Below the pieces are notes generated by a model that worked only from the letters and a program-made list of their open reading frames with translations, was not told the origin of the DNA and searched no databases. Below are positions 1 to 8,634 of a DNA stretch of 64,000 bases, piece by piece. Origin of the DNA: Rhodococcus pyridinivorans (lineage in GTDB: Bacteria; Actinomycetota; Actinomycetes; Mycobacteriales; Mycobacteriaceae); NCBI RefSeq assembly GCF_900105195.1, contig NZ_FNRX01000002.1, positions 3,224,001 to 3,288,000 on the forward strand, in the 5' to 3' direction. Numbering within the stretch: the stretch's first letter is position 1; the number at the start of each line of letters is the position of its first letter. The position numbers were made by a program, and so were the translations under genes.

Positions 1-147
1 CGTACGGCGCACGGGCATGGCCCGGGGGCCACCGAGCGGGACCTCACGCGAGGTGATGATCTCCACGCGGGGGCGGAGCGGGTCGCGGATGGGGAGGTCC
101 TCCGTCCGGCAGCGGATCTCCTCGGGACGGGTGTCGGTGTTGCTCAT
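1..147 (-). CDS. Pirin family protein, N-terminal fragment
   Basis: The first 49 codons of a minus-strand gene that runs off the left edge. The visible protein begins MSNTDTRPEEIRCRTEDL and continues with VEIITSREVPLGGPRAMPVRRT, the start of the cupin fold in actinobacterial pirin-like proteins (the VPLGG..MxVRRTLP stretch is characteristic). Pirins are iron-binding bicupins, some with quercetinase activity; their cellular role in actinobacteria is unclear. The gene is divergent from a MarR regulator with 93 nt between them, so it may be that regulator's target. The metal ligands lie outside the window. Confidence 0.75.
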   Translation of the reverse strand, partial: MSNTDTRPEEIRCRTEDLPIRDPLRPRVEIITSREVPLGGPRAMPVRRT

Positions 148-201
148 GCCGCTCGACTCCTCTCGGTGGTCCGTCGGTCGACCCTATCCATTGTGTCACA
201 T

Positions 202-233
202 TTGATTGCGCAGTCAACTAACGCGGGTACACT
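202..233 (+). promoter_or_regulatory. Divergent promoter region with MarR-type palindrome
   Basis: Positions 202-217 read TTGATTGCGCAGTCAA, a 16-bp palindrome with one mismatched pair. It overlaps a candidate -35 (TTGCGC, 206-211) separated by 16 nt from a candidate -10 (TACACT, 228-233). The ATG of the MarR gene is at 241, seven nt after the -10, so the transcript may be leaderless. A MarR dimer bound here could repress both itself and the divergent pirin gene. Inferred from sequence only. Confidence 0.5.
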
Positions 234-240
234 GGGGATC

Positions 241-705
241 ATGGGAGACGCGAAGTGGCTCAGCGACGACGAACAGCGCCTGTGGCGCGCCTATCTGGAT
301 GCGACGCGCCTGCTGTTCCAGAATCTCGACAAGCAGCTACTGCGGGACTCCGACATCTCCTTCACCGACTTCGAGATCCTGGTCCTGCTGTCCGAGGCAC
401 CCGACCGCCGGATGCGCATGCGCGACCTCGCGGACGCGAGCACCACGACCCGCAGCGGCATCACCCGCGCCGTCTCCCGCATGGAGAACGCGGGGTGGGT
501 GCGGCGCGTGGAGTGCGAATCCGACCGACGCGGCGCGTGGGCCGAACTCACGGACGTCGGCTACGCGAGACTCGCCGAGGCGGGTCCCGGCCACGTCGGG
601 GCGGTCCGCGAGAACATGTTCGACCTGCTCTCCCCCGCCGACATCGCCCCCATGACCGAGGTCTTCGCCCGCATGCGCGATCGCATGATCGACGGCAGAC
701 GGTAG
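241..705 (+). CDS. MarR family transcriptional regulator
   Basis: A 154-residue protein of normal MarR length. Dimerisation helices occupy roughly residues 5-40, the winged helix-turn-helix about 56-90, and the wing carries the family signature DRRG at 95-98 within ESDRRGAWAELT. MarR proteins bind palindromic operators as dimers and usually release DNA on binding a small phenolic ligand. The ATG at 241 is preferred over an in-frame upstream start because the candidate -10 lies at 228-233 and the conserved protein begins here. It is divergent from the pirin gene, a common pairing in actinobacteria. The ligand is unknown. Confidence 0.88.
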   Translation: MGDAKWLSDDEQRLWRAYLDATRLLFQNLDKQLLRDSDISFTDFEILVLLSEAPDRRMRMRDLADASTTTRSGITRAVSRMENAGWVRRVECESDRRGAWAELTDVGYARLAEAGPGHVGAVRENMFDLLSPADIAPMTEVFARMRDRMIDGRR

Positions 706-813
706 GCCTCCGCCCCGAAGCGAACTCCGCCCGCACCTCCGGAGCGGGACGTCGATCGGATCACGGATATGTTGACCGGGTCACAGCCACGACCTCCGAA
801 GGCGGTACCTCCC

Positions 814-1257
814 ATGCGGCACGACCCGCGACGCACCTCGCTCGACCTGTATCCGTTGCAGCGCACGATCACGCCCCTGTTCGGCGACACCGACGCGCTC
901 GGGCACATCAACAACGTCTCGATCGCCCGCTACTTCGAGCAGGCCCGCGTCCTCGTCATGGAGGCCGTGTCGTCGACCTTGGGCGATACCTACCCCTTCG
1001 AGCGTGCGGTACTCGCGAAGATCGAGATCAACTTCCTGGCCGAGGTGTTCTATCCGCACGACATCGTCATCGCCACCGGTGTCCACCGCATCGGGACATC
1101 GTCGGTGGTGATCGGCTCGGCCCTGTTCCAGCACGGCCGGTGCGTCGCGCTCGCCGACTCGGTGGACGTCGGCACCGCCGCCGAAGGCGGCTCGCAACCG
1201 ATCTCCGAAGCATCGCGCGTGGCGTTCGAGAAGGTCCGGCTCGCATACGACGACTGA
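814..1257 (+). CDS. Acyl-CoA thioesterase, 4HBT hotdog family
   Basis: A 147-residue single hotdog-fold protein. It carries the 4-hydroxybenzoyl-CoA thioesterase signature DTDALGHINN at about residues 25-34, including the acidic residues and GHxNN helix start that form the active site, followed by YFEQAR. Such proteins hydrolyse acyl-CoA thioesters in the cytoplasm; the acyl chain cannot be read from sequence. The ATG at 814 is chosen because the homologous core starts soon after it; an in-frame TTG or ATG near 769 would add 15 residues without similarity or a good ribosome site. It follows the MarR gene by 108 nt and may be separately transcribed. Confidence 0.8.
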   Translation: MRHDPRRTSLDLYPLQRTITPLFGDTDALGHINNVSIARYFEQARVLVMEAVSSTLGDTYPFERAVLAKIEINFLAEVFYPHDIVIATGVHRIGTSSVVIGSALFQHGRCVALADSVDVGTAAEGGSQPISEASRVAFEKVRLAYDD

Positions 1258-1277
1258 CGCGCCGCCCACGAACTGTC

Positions 1278-2306
1278 TCAGAACAGGGTGAGCGCCGCCT
1301 CGGGTTCGGGGACGCGTTCGTCGGCGCGCAGCGCACCCCTCTCCTCACGCCGAGCGGACGCCCGGACCCCGAGGCGGTGACGTTCGAGCAGGGGCGCGAC
1401 CCGCTCGTCCAACCACTGCGAGTACTCCGGAGCAACGTACGCGCCCCGTCCGTAGAGGCGGCGATAGCGTCTCATGAGGGCAGGATGCTCCTGCGCGAGC
1501 CACGACAGGAACCACCCGCGGGTCGAGCCGCGCAGGTGCAGCGGTATTACGGTGACCCCCGACGCGCCGGCGGCGGCGAGGGAGCCGAACAGCGTGTCGA
1601 GGTGCTGTCGCGAGTCGGTGAGGAAGGGCAGCACCGGAGCGACCATGACGTGGCACGACAATCCGGCGTCGACGACCGCCTTCACGAGATCGAGACGGGC
1701 CTTCGGTGACGGCGTGCCCGGTTCGATGTGCGCGGCCAGTTCGGGATCGCCGATCGGGAGCGACACCGCGACCGACACATCGACCTGACCGGCCGCCAGC
1801 GACAGCAGCGGAAGATCGCGGCGCAGCAGCGTGCCCTTCGTGAGAATGGAGAAGGGGGTGCCGGATTCGGCGAACGCCCGGATGACTCCGGGCATCAGCC
1901 GGTAGCGCCCCTCTGCCCGTTGGTAGGGATCGGTGTTGGTACCGAGCGCCACGTGTTCCCGGGTCCAGGATCGTCGCGCGAGTTCGCGGCGCAGGACGGC
2001 GGCGACGTTGGTCTTGACGACCAGTTGCGAGTCGAAGTCGTGCCCGCCGTCGAGATCGAGGTACTCGTGCGTGGGCCGGGCGAAGCAGTACCGGCAGGCA
2101 TGGGTGCAGCCCCGGAACGTGTTGACGGTGTACCGGAACGGCAACCGGGAGGCCTCCGGCGTCCTGTTCAGCGCGCTCTTGCACAGCACCTCATGGAAGG
2201 TGACTCCCTCGAACTCCGGGGTGCGGACACTACGGACGAGACCGGCCCGTTCGAGGCCCGGCAGAGCTCCGTCGTCCGCATCCACAGTCTGACCCGCCCA
2301 CCTCAT
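1278..2306 (-). CDS. Radical SAM protein (Rv2578c-like, SplB-related)
   Basis: A 342-residue radical SAM enzyme. The cluster-binding cysteines are in GCTHACRYCFARP (C67, C71, C74; CxxxCxxC), flanked by the RYTVNTFRGC entry typical of the Rv2578c/YgbT-like group distantly related to spore photoproduct lyase. It should bind a [4Fe-4S] cluster and S-adenosylmethionine and generate a 5'-deoxyadenosyl radical; the substrate is not known. The gene converges with the preceding thioesterase, with only 20 nt between them. In M. tuberculosis the orthologue also lies close to hisS, as here. Confidence 0.82.
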   Translation of the reverse strand: MRWAGQTVDADDGALPGLERAGLVRSVRTPEFEGVTFHEVLCKSALNRTPEASRLPFRYTVNTFRGCTHACRYCFARPTHEYLDLDGGHDFDSQLVVKTNVAAVLRRELARRSWTREHVALGTNTDPYQRAEGRYRLMPGVIRAFAESGTPFSILTKGTLLRRDLPLLSLAAGQVDVSVAVSLPIGDPELAAHIEPGTPSPKARLDLVKAVVDAGLSCHVMVAPVLPFLTDSRQHLDTLFGSLAAAGASGVTVIPLHLRGSTRGWFLSWLAQEHPALMRRYRRLYGRGAYVAPEYSQWLDERVAPLLERHRLGVRASARREERGALRADERVPEPEAALTLF

Positions 2307-2503
2307 ACCCCCAGTCGAACATGTGTGCTATTCGCTGTCAACAGATCGTTCGGCATCGTGGTCGATCGGACGGAGCGCACTCGCGGTGCAACGAATGCAT
2401 CGGCATTCCCATCCGTTCATCCACAGGCGGCCGAGGGTCCGGTGGCTCGCCCGGTGCGCTCGAGTTACAGTGCTCGCCACACTGATCTTCGATGGGGGGT
2501 TCG

Positions 2504-2839
2504 ATGAGCGGTCTGTTTCCCGGTGCCGGAATCCGGGTGGTGCCCGATGGTATTCGAGCGTTCGGGGCCACGAATCTTCGTGCGGCCGAGCAGGTGGCGC
2601 AGGCGGGGACGTTCGATCTGCAGGCCAACATCTCCGCGTTGAGTCCGGCTCTGGGACTCATCGGCGGAGAGTTCCTCGCGGTGTTCGCCGCGGCCCAATC
2701 CGAGCACACCAGTGCCGTCGCGCAACTGTCGTGGGCCTACGCGTCCAACGGCATCGCAGCACACGAGGCGGCCACCGGTTACGAAACGACCGACACCGGA
2801 ACGGCTTCGGCGCTGGCCGACGCTGCGGGAGGACTGTGA
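2504..2839 (+). CDS. EspC/DUF2580-like type VII secretion substrate
   Basis: A 111-residue protein resembling the ESX secretion-associated EspC (DUF2580) family: an N-terminal VVPDGIRAFG segment, two predicted helices and no signal peptide. A YxxxD motif (YETTD, residues 93-97) lies near the C-terminus, as expected for a type VII secretion signal. The ATG at 2504 has a strong purine ribosome site (ggggggttcg) directly upstream; the ORF extends four codons further without support. Its stop overlaps the start of the next gene (TGATG), so the two are probably translated together. No EccC, EccD or EsxAB genes are in the window. Confidence 0.65.
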   Translation: MSGLFPGAGIRVVPDGIRAFGATNLRAAEQVAQAGTFDLQANISALSPALGLIGGEFLAVFAAAQSEHTSAVAQLSWAYASNGIAAHEAATGYETTDTGTASALADAAGGL

Positions 2840-4056
2840 TGCAGGGATCGGTCATCGACACCGCAACACCCGCAGCGTCACCGACCGTTCTCGACGCTCT
2901 CCGCGCGTCGCCGATCGGACCGGTCCTCGACGCACCGCTGCCGGTACTTCCGGAACCCGTTCTTCCCGAGCCGGGTCTGCCCGTCCTCGAGGCGAATTCG
3001 ATCGTCGAGCTGCTCGAATCGATTCCGGTACCGGTGCTGCCCGATCTCGAGACGATCGTGCGGCCGCTCACCGAACTCTGCTCGATGTTCGGCACCGGTA
3101 TCCTCGACTCGCTCGATCCGTCGGCGATCCTGCAGCAGGGGTCGCGTCTGCTCGAGACCGCCACGATGCTCGGACGCAGTGCGCTGCACGCACTTCCGGA
3201 GTCGTGGGAGGGAGCAACGGCCGACGAGGCCGCAGGTCACGGTGTGCGCGCGCAGCAGTCGGCCCTCGAACTGGCCGACCGCGGCGACCGGATCGGCGAC
3301 GTAACCCGCGCCGCCACGGCGACCGTCGAACGCGGCAACATCGAATTGACCGGCATCGCACAGTCGTTCGTGACCACGGCGATGGCGGCCGCACCGGCTC
3401 TCGCGACGCCGCCGGGCCAGGTCGCCCTGTTGGCGTCCGCCGCGCAGCATCTCCAGGCTGCCCTGGCCGTCGTTGCGCGTACCCGGGGCGAGCTGACGGT
3501 CCACACCGCCGCGATGACGGCGCTGACCACGCCGATTCCCGTGCCCGCGCCGGTGGCCGTGGCCGGCGTGCAGGAGATGCGCACGGTCGCCACGGCCGCA
3601 ACCGATGTCGCGTCGAGTGTCGCAGCGCCGTTCACGGCCGCCGCGCACGCCGCGACCACTCCCACCGCCTACGCGGCGACCGCGCCCACCGCACACGCGG
3701 CGGTTCCGACCGTCGGTGCGGCGGTCGCGGGATCGGCCGGAACGGTGTCGGCCGGAGTGGTCACCGGTCACGGCACCGCGGGGGCCGCGTTCGGAACTGC
3801 GGGTGTGCCTGCCGCCGCTCCGATTCCGACCGCCCCGGGCTCGGGCGGGAGTACGCCGGCCACGACCGGCGCGAGCGCGATGGGAAGGGCACCCTCGACC
3901 GGCGGGATGGTCCCCGCGACGTCCGCTCGCGGGTCCGACGACGAGGAGCACCGCTCCCCCACCCGTCTGCTGAGTGCCGCCGCGGAGGGCACCGAGGTCG
4001 TCGGCGAACTGCCGTTGGTCGTTCCCGCCGTGATCGGTTCGCACGACGACCGCTGA
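2839..4056 (+). CDS. WXG-like protein with Ala/Pro-rich C-terminus, putative T7SS partner
   Basis: A 405-residue protein with no signal peptide. Residues 25-75 are Pro/Leu-rich; a helical region includes ESWEG (W123-E124-G125) in the helix-loop-helix position typical of WXG100 and PPE-like type VII substrates. From about residue 265 to 390 the chain is low-complexity Ala/Thr/Pro/Gly. The N-terminal coding unit overlaps the EspC-like gene by one base, and I infer that the two proteins form a co-secreted pair, as PE/PPE and EspC-containing pairs do. I cannot name a family with certainty; the low-complexity tail suggests surface exposure. Confidence 0.55.
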   Translation: MQGSVIDTATPAASPTVLDALRASPIGPVLDAPLPVLPEPVLPEPGLPVLEANSIVELLESIPVPVLPDLETIVRPLTELCSMFGTGILDSLDPSAILQQGSRLLETATMLGRSALHALPESWEGATADEAAGHGVRAQQSALELADRGDRIGDVTRAATATVERGNIELTGIAQSFVTTAMAAAPALATPPGQVALLASAAQHLQAALAVVARTRGELTVHTAAMTALTTPIPVPAPVAVAGVQEMRTVATAATDVASSVAAPFTAAAHAATTPTAYAATAPTAHAAVPTVGAAVAGSAGTVSAGVVTGHGTAGAAFGTAGVPAAAPIPTAPGSGGSTPATTGASAMGRAPSTGGMVPATSARGSDDEEHRSPTRLLSAAAEGTEVVGELPLVVPAVIGSHDDR

Positions 4057-4062
4057 GCATTA

Positions 4063-4079
4063 CTCGTCGATCGGACGAG
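4063..4079. terminator. Candidate bidirectional hairpin between convergent genes
   Basis: CTCGTC (4063-4068), a 5-nt loop and GACGAG (4074-4079) form a short perfect stem in the 27-nt gap between the WXG-like gene and the convergent membrane-protein gene. There is no T-tract, so termination is only suggested. Confidence 0.35.
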
Positions 4080-4083
4080 CCTG

Positions 4084-4737
4084 TCAGTCGACGAGGGAGG
4101 CGACCTCGTGGTCGGTCAGCGTCGTCTGCGGCACCCGGCCGGCGCCGCGCGCGAGTTCGATCGCCCGGTAGAGCGGGCGTTCGCCGAGCGCGGCGTCGCG
4201 GGCCTCGGCCCGCAACTGTTCGACGAGCACCGACGAGATCGCCGCCGCCGGAGCGATCTCGCTGGTGGCGAGCGCATCCGCGAGCTTTCGCAGGGCCAGC
4301 ACGTCGAGTTCGCGACCGCCGCCGTTGGCGTACAGGGCGAGCGGGACCGACACGAGATTGTGCTCACCGTCGTTGACGCGCACGACGGCCTGCGATACTC
4401 CGCCCACCCGGACGATCAGTTCGACACCGGCGAGTCGCGCGAGATCGACACTGCGCGACCGGAACGCCCCCGACAGCGTGACGACGGTGCCGCGCAGCAG
4501 CAGGTGCCGACGCGTGGCCAGGAACGCACCGACGGCCGGCGGCACCGCGAAGACGGCCCCGACGAGCAGCGCGACCCATCCGGGCGCGACGATCCAGACC
4601 AGAACGCCGAGGACGACGCCGACGGCGAGCGCGAGCAGCGCGATCCTGCGGGCGCGTGGCCGGAGCAGCCGGGACGGGATCAGATCGAGCGGGACGGCGG
4701 CACCGTCCCGGTCGTCATGCGCCGGCAACGACCTCAC
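4084..4737 (-). CDS. Hypothetical membrane protein downstream of hisS
   Basis: A 217-residue protein with two predicted transmembrane helices at about residues 31-50 and 53-74, followed by a soluble C-terminal domain of about 140 residues ([13 protein letters not shown], then [14 protein letters not shown]) that looks like a bacterial PH-type beta domain; this is a structural guess. The chosen GTG at 4737 lies inside the end of hisS, giving a 23-nt overlap and implying translational coupling. A longer ORF start at 4857 would lie well inside hisS in another frame and is rejected. No function is known to me. Confidence 0.6.
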   Translation of the reverse strand: MRSLPAHDDRDGAAVPLDLIPSRLLRPRARRIALLALAVGVVLGVLVWIVAPGWVALLVGAVFAVPPAVGAFLATRRHLLLRGTVVTLSGAFRSRSVDLARLAGVELIVRVGGVSQAVVRVNDGEHNLVSVPLALYANGGGRELDVLALRKLADALATSEIAPAAAISSVLVEQLRAEARDAALGERPLYRAIELARGAGRVPQTTLTDHEVASLVD

Positions 4738-5989
4738 CCACACGGGCGACGACGTCCGTGAGTGCAACGCTGTGCTGCTCGCCGTTGCGCAGATCCTTGA
4801 CGACGACCTCACCTGCCTCGAGTTCGCGGTCACCGAGCACGAGCGCGACGACGGCACCGGACTTGTCGGCCGCCTTCATGGCGCCCTTGAGGCCGCGCCC
4901 ACCGTATGCGAGGTCGACGCGGACACCCGCGGCGCGCAGTTTGTGCGCGATGGGCACGAGGGCGACCTTGGCGGCGTCGCCCATCGGCACCCCGTACACC
5001 TCGCACCGCGCGGGGCTGCCGGCGGTCTTGCCCTCGGCGGCGAGCGCGAGAACCGTGCGGTCGACGCCGATCCCGAAACCGATGCCCGAGAGCGGCTGGC
5101 CGCCGAGCTGTTCCATGAGCCCGTCGTAGCGGCCACCACCACCGATGCCGGACTGGGCGCCGAGCCCGTCGTGGACGAACTCGAAGGTGGTCTTCGTGTA
5201 GTAGTCGAGGCCGCGCACCATGCGCGGATTGACGACGTACGGGACGCCGATCGCGTCGAGGTGGGCGAGTACCTCGTCGAAGTGTGCGCGAGCGGTGTCC
5301 GAGAGATGGTCGAGCATCAGCGGCGCGTCGGCGGTCATCTCGCGGACCTCGGGGCGCTTGTCGTCGAGCACGCGCAGCGGGTTGATCTCGGCGCGGCGGC
5401 GCGTCTCCTCGTCGAGCGGGAGGGCGAACAGGAACTGCTGCAGCTTCTCCCGGTACTGCGGACGGCAGGTCTCGTCGCCGAGCGAGGTGATCTCGAGGCG
5501 GAATCCGTCGAGTCCGAGCGACCGGAATCCTGCGTCGGCAACCGCGATGACCTCGGCGTCGAGCGCGGGATCGTCGATGCCGATCGCCTCGACGCCGACC
5601 TGCTGGAGCTGACGGTAGCGGCCCGCCTGGGGGCGCTCGTAGCGGAAGAACGGCCCGGAATAGGACAACTTCACGGGGAGCTGACCGCGGTCGAGACCGT
5701 GCTCGATCACCGCGCGCATCACGCCTGCGGTGCCCTCGGGACGCAGCGTGACCGAGCGCTCACCGCGATCGGCGAAGGTGTACATCTCCTTCGTGACGAC
5801 GTCGGTGGACTCGCCGACGCCGCGAGCGAACAGGCCGGTGTCCTCGAAGATGGGCAGTTCGACGTGCCCGTACCCCGCCAGGCGTGCGGCACGGGTCAGA
5901 CCGTCCCGCACCGCCACGAACTCCGCCGACTGCGGGGGAACGTAATCGGGCACACCCTTCGGCGCCGAAAACGTGGAGGCCTTGCTCAC
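4715..5989 (-). CDS. hisS: Histidyl-tRNA synthetase
   Basis: A 424-residue class II aminoacyl-tRNA synthetase, normal length for bacterial HisRS. It starts [19 protein letters not shown], the usual KGTxD-like N-terminus; motif 2 is [14 protein letters not shown], the histidine-binding loop is [13 protein letters not shown], and motif 3 lies in [15 protein letters not shown]. The C-terminal anticodon-binding domain ends VGEVVAGA. It charges tRNA-His with histidine in the cytoplasm. The gene sits between a glyoxalase II-like hydrolase upstream (63 nt gap) and an overlapping membrane-protein gene. Confidence 0.96.
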   Translation of the reverse strand: MSKASTFSAPKGVPDYVPPQSAEFVAVRDGLTRAARLAGYGHVELPIFEDTGLFARGVGESTDVVTKEMYTFADRGERSVTLRPEGTAGVMRAVIEHGLDRGQLPVKLSYSGPFFRYERPQAGRYRQLQQVGVEAIGIDDPALDAEVIAVADAGFRSLGLDGFRLEITSLGDETCRPQYREKLQQFLFALPLDEETRRRAEINPLRVLDDKRPEVREMTADAPLMLDHLSDTARAHFDEVLAHLDAIGVPYVVNPRMVRGLDYYTKTTFEFVHDGLGAQSGIGGGGRYDGLMEQLGGQPLSGIGFGIGVDRTVLALAAEGKTAGSPARCEVYGVPMGDAAKVALVPIAHKLRAAGVRVDLAYGGRGLKGAMKAADKSGAVVALVLGDRELEAGEVVVKDLRNGEQHSVALTDVVARVGEVVAGA

Positions 5990-6052
5990 TGGTACTGCCT
6001 TCTCTCGGGATTCTCTCGGTTGGTCACCGGACGGATCGCGGTGTTCGTGCCG

Positions 6053-6742
6053 TCAGCGGGATTCTGCCAGGCCGGTGAGGAAGGGATTCGACTCCCGCTC
6101 CTGCCCGATCGTGCTCGCTCCGCCGTGTCCGGGGAGGATGTTGGTGCCGTCGTCGAGCACGAGCAGCTTGCGCGCGATCGAGTCGAGCAGTTGCGCGTGG
6201 TCGCCGCCGGGCAGGTCGGTGCGGCCGATCGACCCCTGGAACAGGGTGTCGCCGGTGAGCGCGACGTTCAGGGCGGCCCCGTCCGGGGTGGTGGTGCGCG
6301 TGCGCAGGACGACCGAGCCGCGGGTATGTCCGGGCGTGTGGTCGACGACGAACTCGATTCCGGCGTGTTCGATCTCGTCTCCGTCGCCGAACTCCACGAC
6401 CTGCTGCGGTTCGACGAACTCGACGCCGTCGAGGAAGGGGGCGAGGCTCGACCCCATGCCCTGCAGCGGATCGGTGAGCATCATCCGGTCGTCGGGGTGG
6501 ATGTAGACGGGGATCCCGTACCGGTCGGCCACCGGCTGCGCCGACCACATGTGGTCGAGGTGACCGTGCGTGAGCAGCACCGCCCGGGGCGTGAGATCGG
6601 ATCCGGTGAGGAACTCCACGAGCGGCTCGGCGGCGTCCTGGCCGGGATCGACGATGACGCACTCCTTCGCGTTGTCCTGCGCGAGGATGTAGCAGTTGGT
6701 CTGGAACATCCCGGCAGGGAATCCGGTCACGAGCACGAGCAT
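6053..6742 (-). CDS. MBL-fold metallo-hydrolase, glyoxalase II-like
   Basis: A 229-residue metallo-beta-lactamase-fold hydrolase with the metal motif THGHLDH (H59, H61, D63, H64), a later HTPGHTRGS histidine and the DTLFQGSIGRTD loop. Members of this glyoxalase II-like family hydrolyse thioesters such as S-lactoyl-thiols; in actinobacteria the physiological thiol could be mycothiol, which is inference. The ATG at 6742 is chosen because the protein begins MLVLVTGFPAGMFQTNCY; the longer ORF enters the intergenic region. It lies directly upstream of hisS and is probably co-transcribed with it, as in M. tuberculosis (Rv2581c-Rv2580c). Confidence 0.85.
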   Translation of the reverse strand: MLVLVTGFPAGMFQTNCYILAQDNAKECVIVDPGQDAAEPLVEFLTGSDLTPRAVLLTHGHLDHMWSAQPVADRYGIPVYIHPDDRMMLTDPLQGMGSSLAPFLDGVEFVEPQQVVEFGDGDEIEHAGIEFVVDHTPGHTRGSVVLRTRTTTPDGAALNVALTGDTLFQGSIGRTDLPGGDHAQLLDSIARKLLVLDDGTNILPGHGGASTIGQERESNPFLTGLAESR

Positions 6743-6885
6743 CGCTCCTACGGGTGGAAGCCTTCGAGGTCTCCTACAGACTATGCGTTGCGCCCTGCCC
6801 GCGGGTTGCCGGTCCCGGGTGGCAGACTCGGGTCTGCTTCGAAGTCGGTTGGACCACATCGATCGTTCACGGGAGGACTACTGCA

Positions 6886-7761
6886 GTGCCGAGCAACGCA
6901 CAACGGCGCCAGGCCGCGAAACGCAAACTCGAACGGCAGCTCGAGCGTCGAGCCGAACGCGAGCGCAAGCGGCGCCGCATGACGATCGCGCTGTCCGCGC
7001 TCGGAGTGATCGTGGTCGTCGGCGCCGGTGTTGCTCTGTGGGCGGTCGACCGGGGCGACGACACGGCCACCGAGGCGGCGTCGAACGACACCTCGGGTTC
7101 GGAAATGGAGTACGCCGCGCTCCCCGACGGCCGGTCCGAGCCGTTGCCCGAGACGGTGAGCTGCTCCTACACCGCGGACGGCCGCGAACCGTCGAAGCCG
7201 GCAGAGCCGCCGCGCACCGAGGGCATCCGCACCACCGGTGAGGGCAACACGGACATCAGCGTCAGCATGGAGACGAGCCAGGGGAACATCGGCCTGATCC
7301 TGCACAACGACGATTCGCCGTGCACCGTCAACAGTTTCCTGTCGCTGGCCTCGCAGAACTACTTCGACGACACGCCCTGCCACCGGCTGACCACCTCGCC
7401 GTCCCTGCAGGTCCTGCAGTGCGGCGACCCGTCGGGTAGCGGGTCGGGCGGTCCGGGATACCAGTTCGCCAACGAGTTCCCCACCGATCAGTTCGCCGCC
7501 GACGATCCCGCCGCGCAGGAACCGATGACCTATCCGCGTGGCACCCTCGCGATGGCCAACGCCGGCCCGGACACCAATGGCAGCCAGTTCTTCCTGGTGT
7601 ACGGCGATTCGGTGCTGCCGCCGCAGTACACCGTCTTCGGCACGATCGACGAGACCGGTCTCGCGACCCTCGACAAGATCGCCGCGGCCGGCGTCGCAGG
7701 CGGAGCCGCCGACGGTGCCCCCGCGCTGGAGACCACCCTCACGTCGGTCAGGATGGACTGA
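6886..7761 (+). CDS. Membrane-anchored cyclophilin-type peptidyl-prolyl isomerase
   Basis: A 291-residue protein: a basic N-terminus rich in Arg and Lys (residues 7-32), one transmembrane helix at about 33-54, a linker, then a cyclophilin domain from about 120 to 285 (TSQGNIGLILHND, CTVNSFLSLASQNYFD, NGSQFFLVYGDS). It should catalyse proline cis-trans isomerisation outside the membrane. The domain has paired cysteines (CTVNSF, PCHRL, LQCGD) typical of actinobacterial extracytoplasmic cyclophilins. The GTG at 6886 is supported by gggagga at 6871-6877. It overlaps the next, related gene by one base. Confidence 0.9.
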   Translation: MPSNAQRRQAAKRKLERQLERRAERERKRRRMTIALSALGVIVVVGAGVALWAVDRGDDTATEAASNDTSGSEMEYAALPDGRSEPLPETVSCSYTADGREPSKPAEPPRTEGIRTTGEGNTDISVSMETSQGNIGLILHNDDSPCTVNSFLSLASQNYFDDTPCHRLTTSPSLQVLQCGDPSGSGSGGPGYQFANEFPTDQFAADDPAAQEPMTYPRGTLAMANAGPDTNGSQFFLVYGDSVLPPQYTVFGTIDETGLATLDKIAAAGVAGGAADGAPALETTLTSVRMD

Positions 7762-8543
7762 TGATCCGATTGCGCACCGCCCTCGCCGCCGGCGCCGGGC
7801 TGGCACTCCTGCTCACGGGGTGCTCCGACGATTCGTCCACCGATACCGCCGCGAGCTCGTCGGCACCGGCGTCCGCCGCCGACCGGCAGTCCCCCGCCTA
7901 CACGGGCGAACTACCGGAGCGACCCAGCGGCACCGACTCCGTCTCGTGCACCTACGACGCCTCGGGTGACGCCGCACGCGACGTGACCGCCCCCGCCTCG
8001 GACGACGTCTCCGCCACCGGCGCTGCTGCCGCGCAGATCACCACCAGCGTCGGCGTGATCGGCGTCGAACTCGACCGTGCCGCGGCACCGTGCACGGTCA
8101 ACAGCTTCGTGTCCCTCGCGGAGCAGGGCTACTTCGACGACACGCCCTGCCACCGGCTGGTGACCTCACCGGGTCTGCAGGTGCTGCAGTGCGGCGACCC
8201 GACGGGCACCGGCACGGGCGGGCCGGGTTACGGCTTCGACACCGAGTACCCGGAGAACGTGTACGCACCCGGCGACGCCCAGCTGCGCCAGCCGGTGATC
8301 TACCCGCGCGGCACGGTCGCGATGGCCAACACGGGCCGGCCCGGCAGCAACGGCAGCCAGTTCTTCCTGGTCTACGAGGATTCGCAGCTTCCCCCCACCT
8401 ACACGGTCTTCGGGACGGTCGACGAGGCCGGACTCGCCGTGATCGAGGAGGTCGCGGCGGAGGGCGACGACGGATCGATGGCGGCCGGCGGCGGTGCCCC
8501 CAACCGCGCGGTGCAGATCGAGTCGGTGACCGTCGGGTCCTGA
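7761..8543 (+). CDS. Cyclophilin-type peptidyl-prolyl isomerase lipoprotein
   Basis: A 260-residue paralogue of the preceding gene, but with a lipoprotein signal peptide: hydrophobic segment ending LLLTGC, lipidated Cys at residue 21, then a Ser/Ala-rich linker. The cyclophilin domain (about 95-255) shares whole phrases with its neighbour, including DDTPCHRL, VLQCGDP and NGSQFFLVYED. It would fold proteins at the outer face of the membrane. Its ATG overlaps the upstream stop (TGATGA), so both are made from one message. The pair looks like a tandem duplication whose copies took different membrane anchors. Confidence 0.92.
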   Translation: MIRLRTALAAGAGLALLLTGCSDDSSTDTAASSSAPASAADRQSPAYTGELPERPSGTDSVSCTYDASGDAARDVTAPASDDVSATGAAAAQITTSVGVIGVELDRAAAPCTVNSFVSLAEQGYFDDTPCHRLVTSPGLQVLQCGDPTGTGTGGPGYGFDTEYPENVYAPGDAQLRQPVIYPRGTVAMANTGRPGSNGSQFFLVYEDSQLPPTYTVFGTVDEAGLAVIEEVAAEGDDGSMAAGGGAPNRAVQIESVTVGS

Positions 8544-8569
8544 CACCCCCGTTCGCACGGAACGTACGG

Positions 8570-8602
8570 ACGTCCCGTCCCGGAGATTCCGGAGCGGGAC
8601 GT
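8570..8602. terminator. Candidate terminator between ppi genes and rel
   Basis: ACGTCCCG (8570-8577) pairs with CGGGACGT (8595-8602) in the 91-nt gap between the convergent cyclophilin and rel genes. The loop is 17 nt and there is no T-run, so it may act as a bidirectional hairpin terminator. Confidence 0.45.
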
Positions 8603-8634
8603 CGTCGTCCGGCGCGAGACCGAGACGGATTCGG

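Noticed and set aside
738..8604. An identical 17-mer (TCCGGAGCGGGACGTCG) at 738-754 and 8588-8604
   Set aside because: Both follow stop codons and form parts of weak hairpins, but two copies of a 17-mer in GC-rich DNA are too little to call a repeat family.
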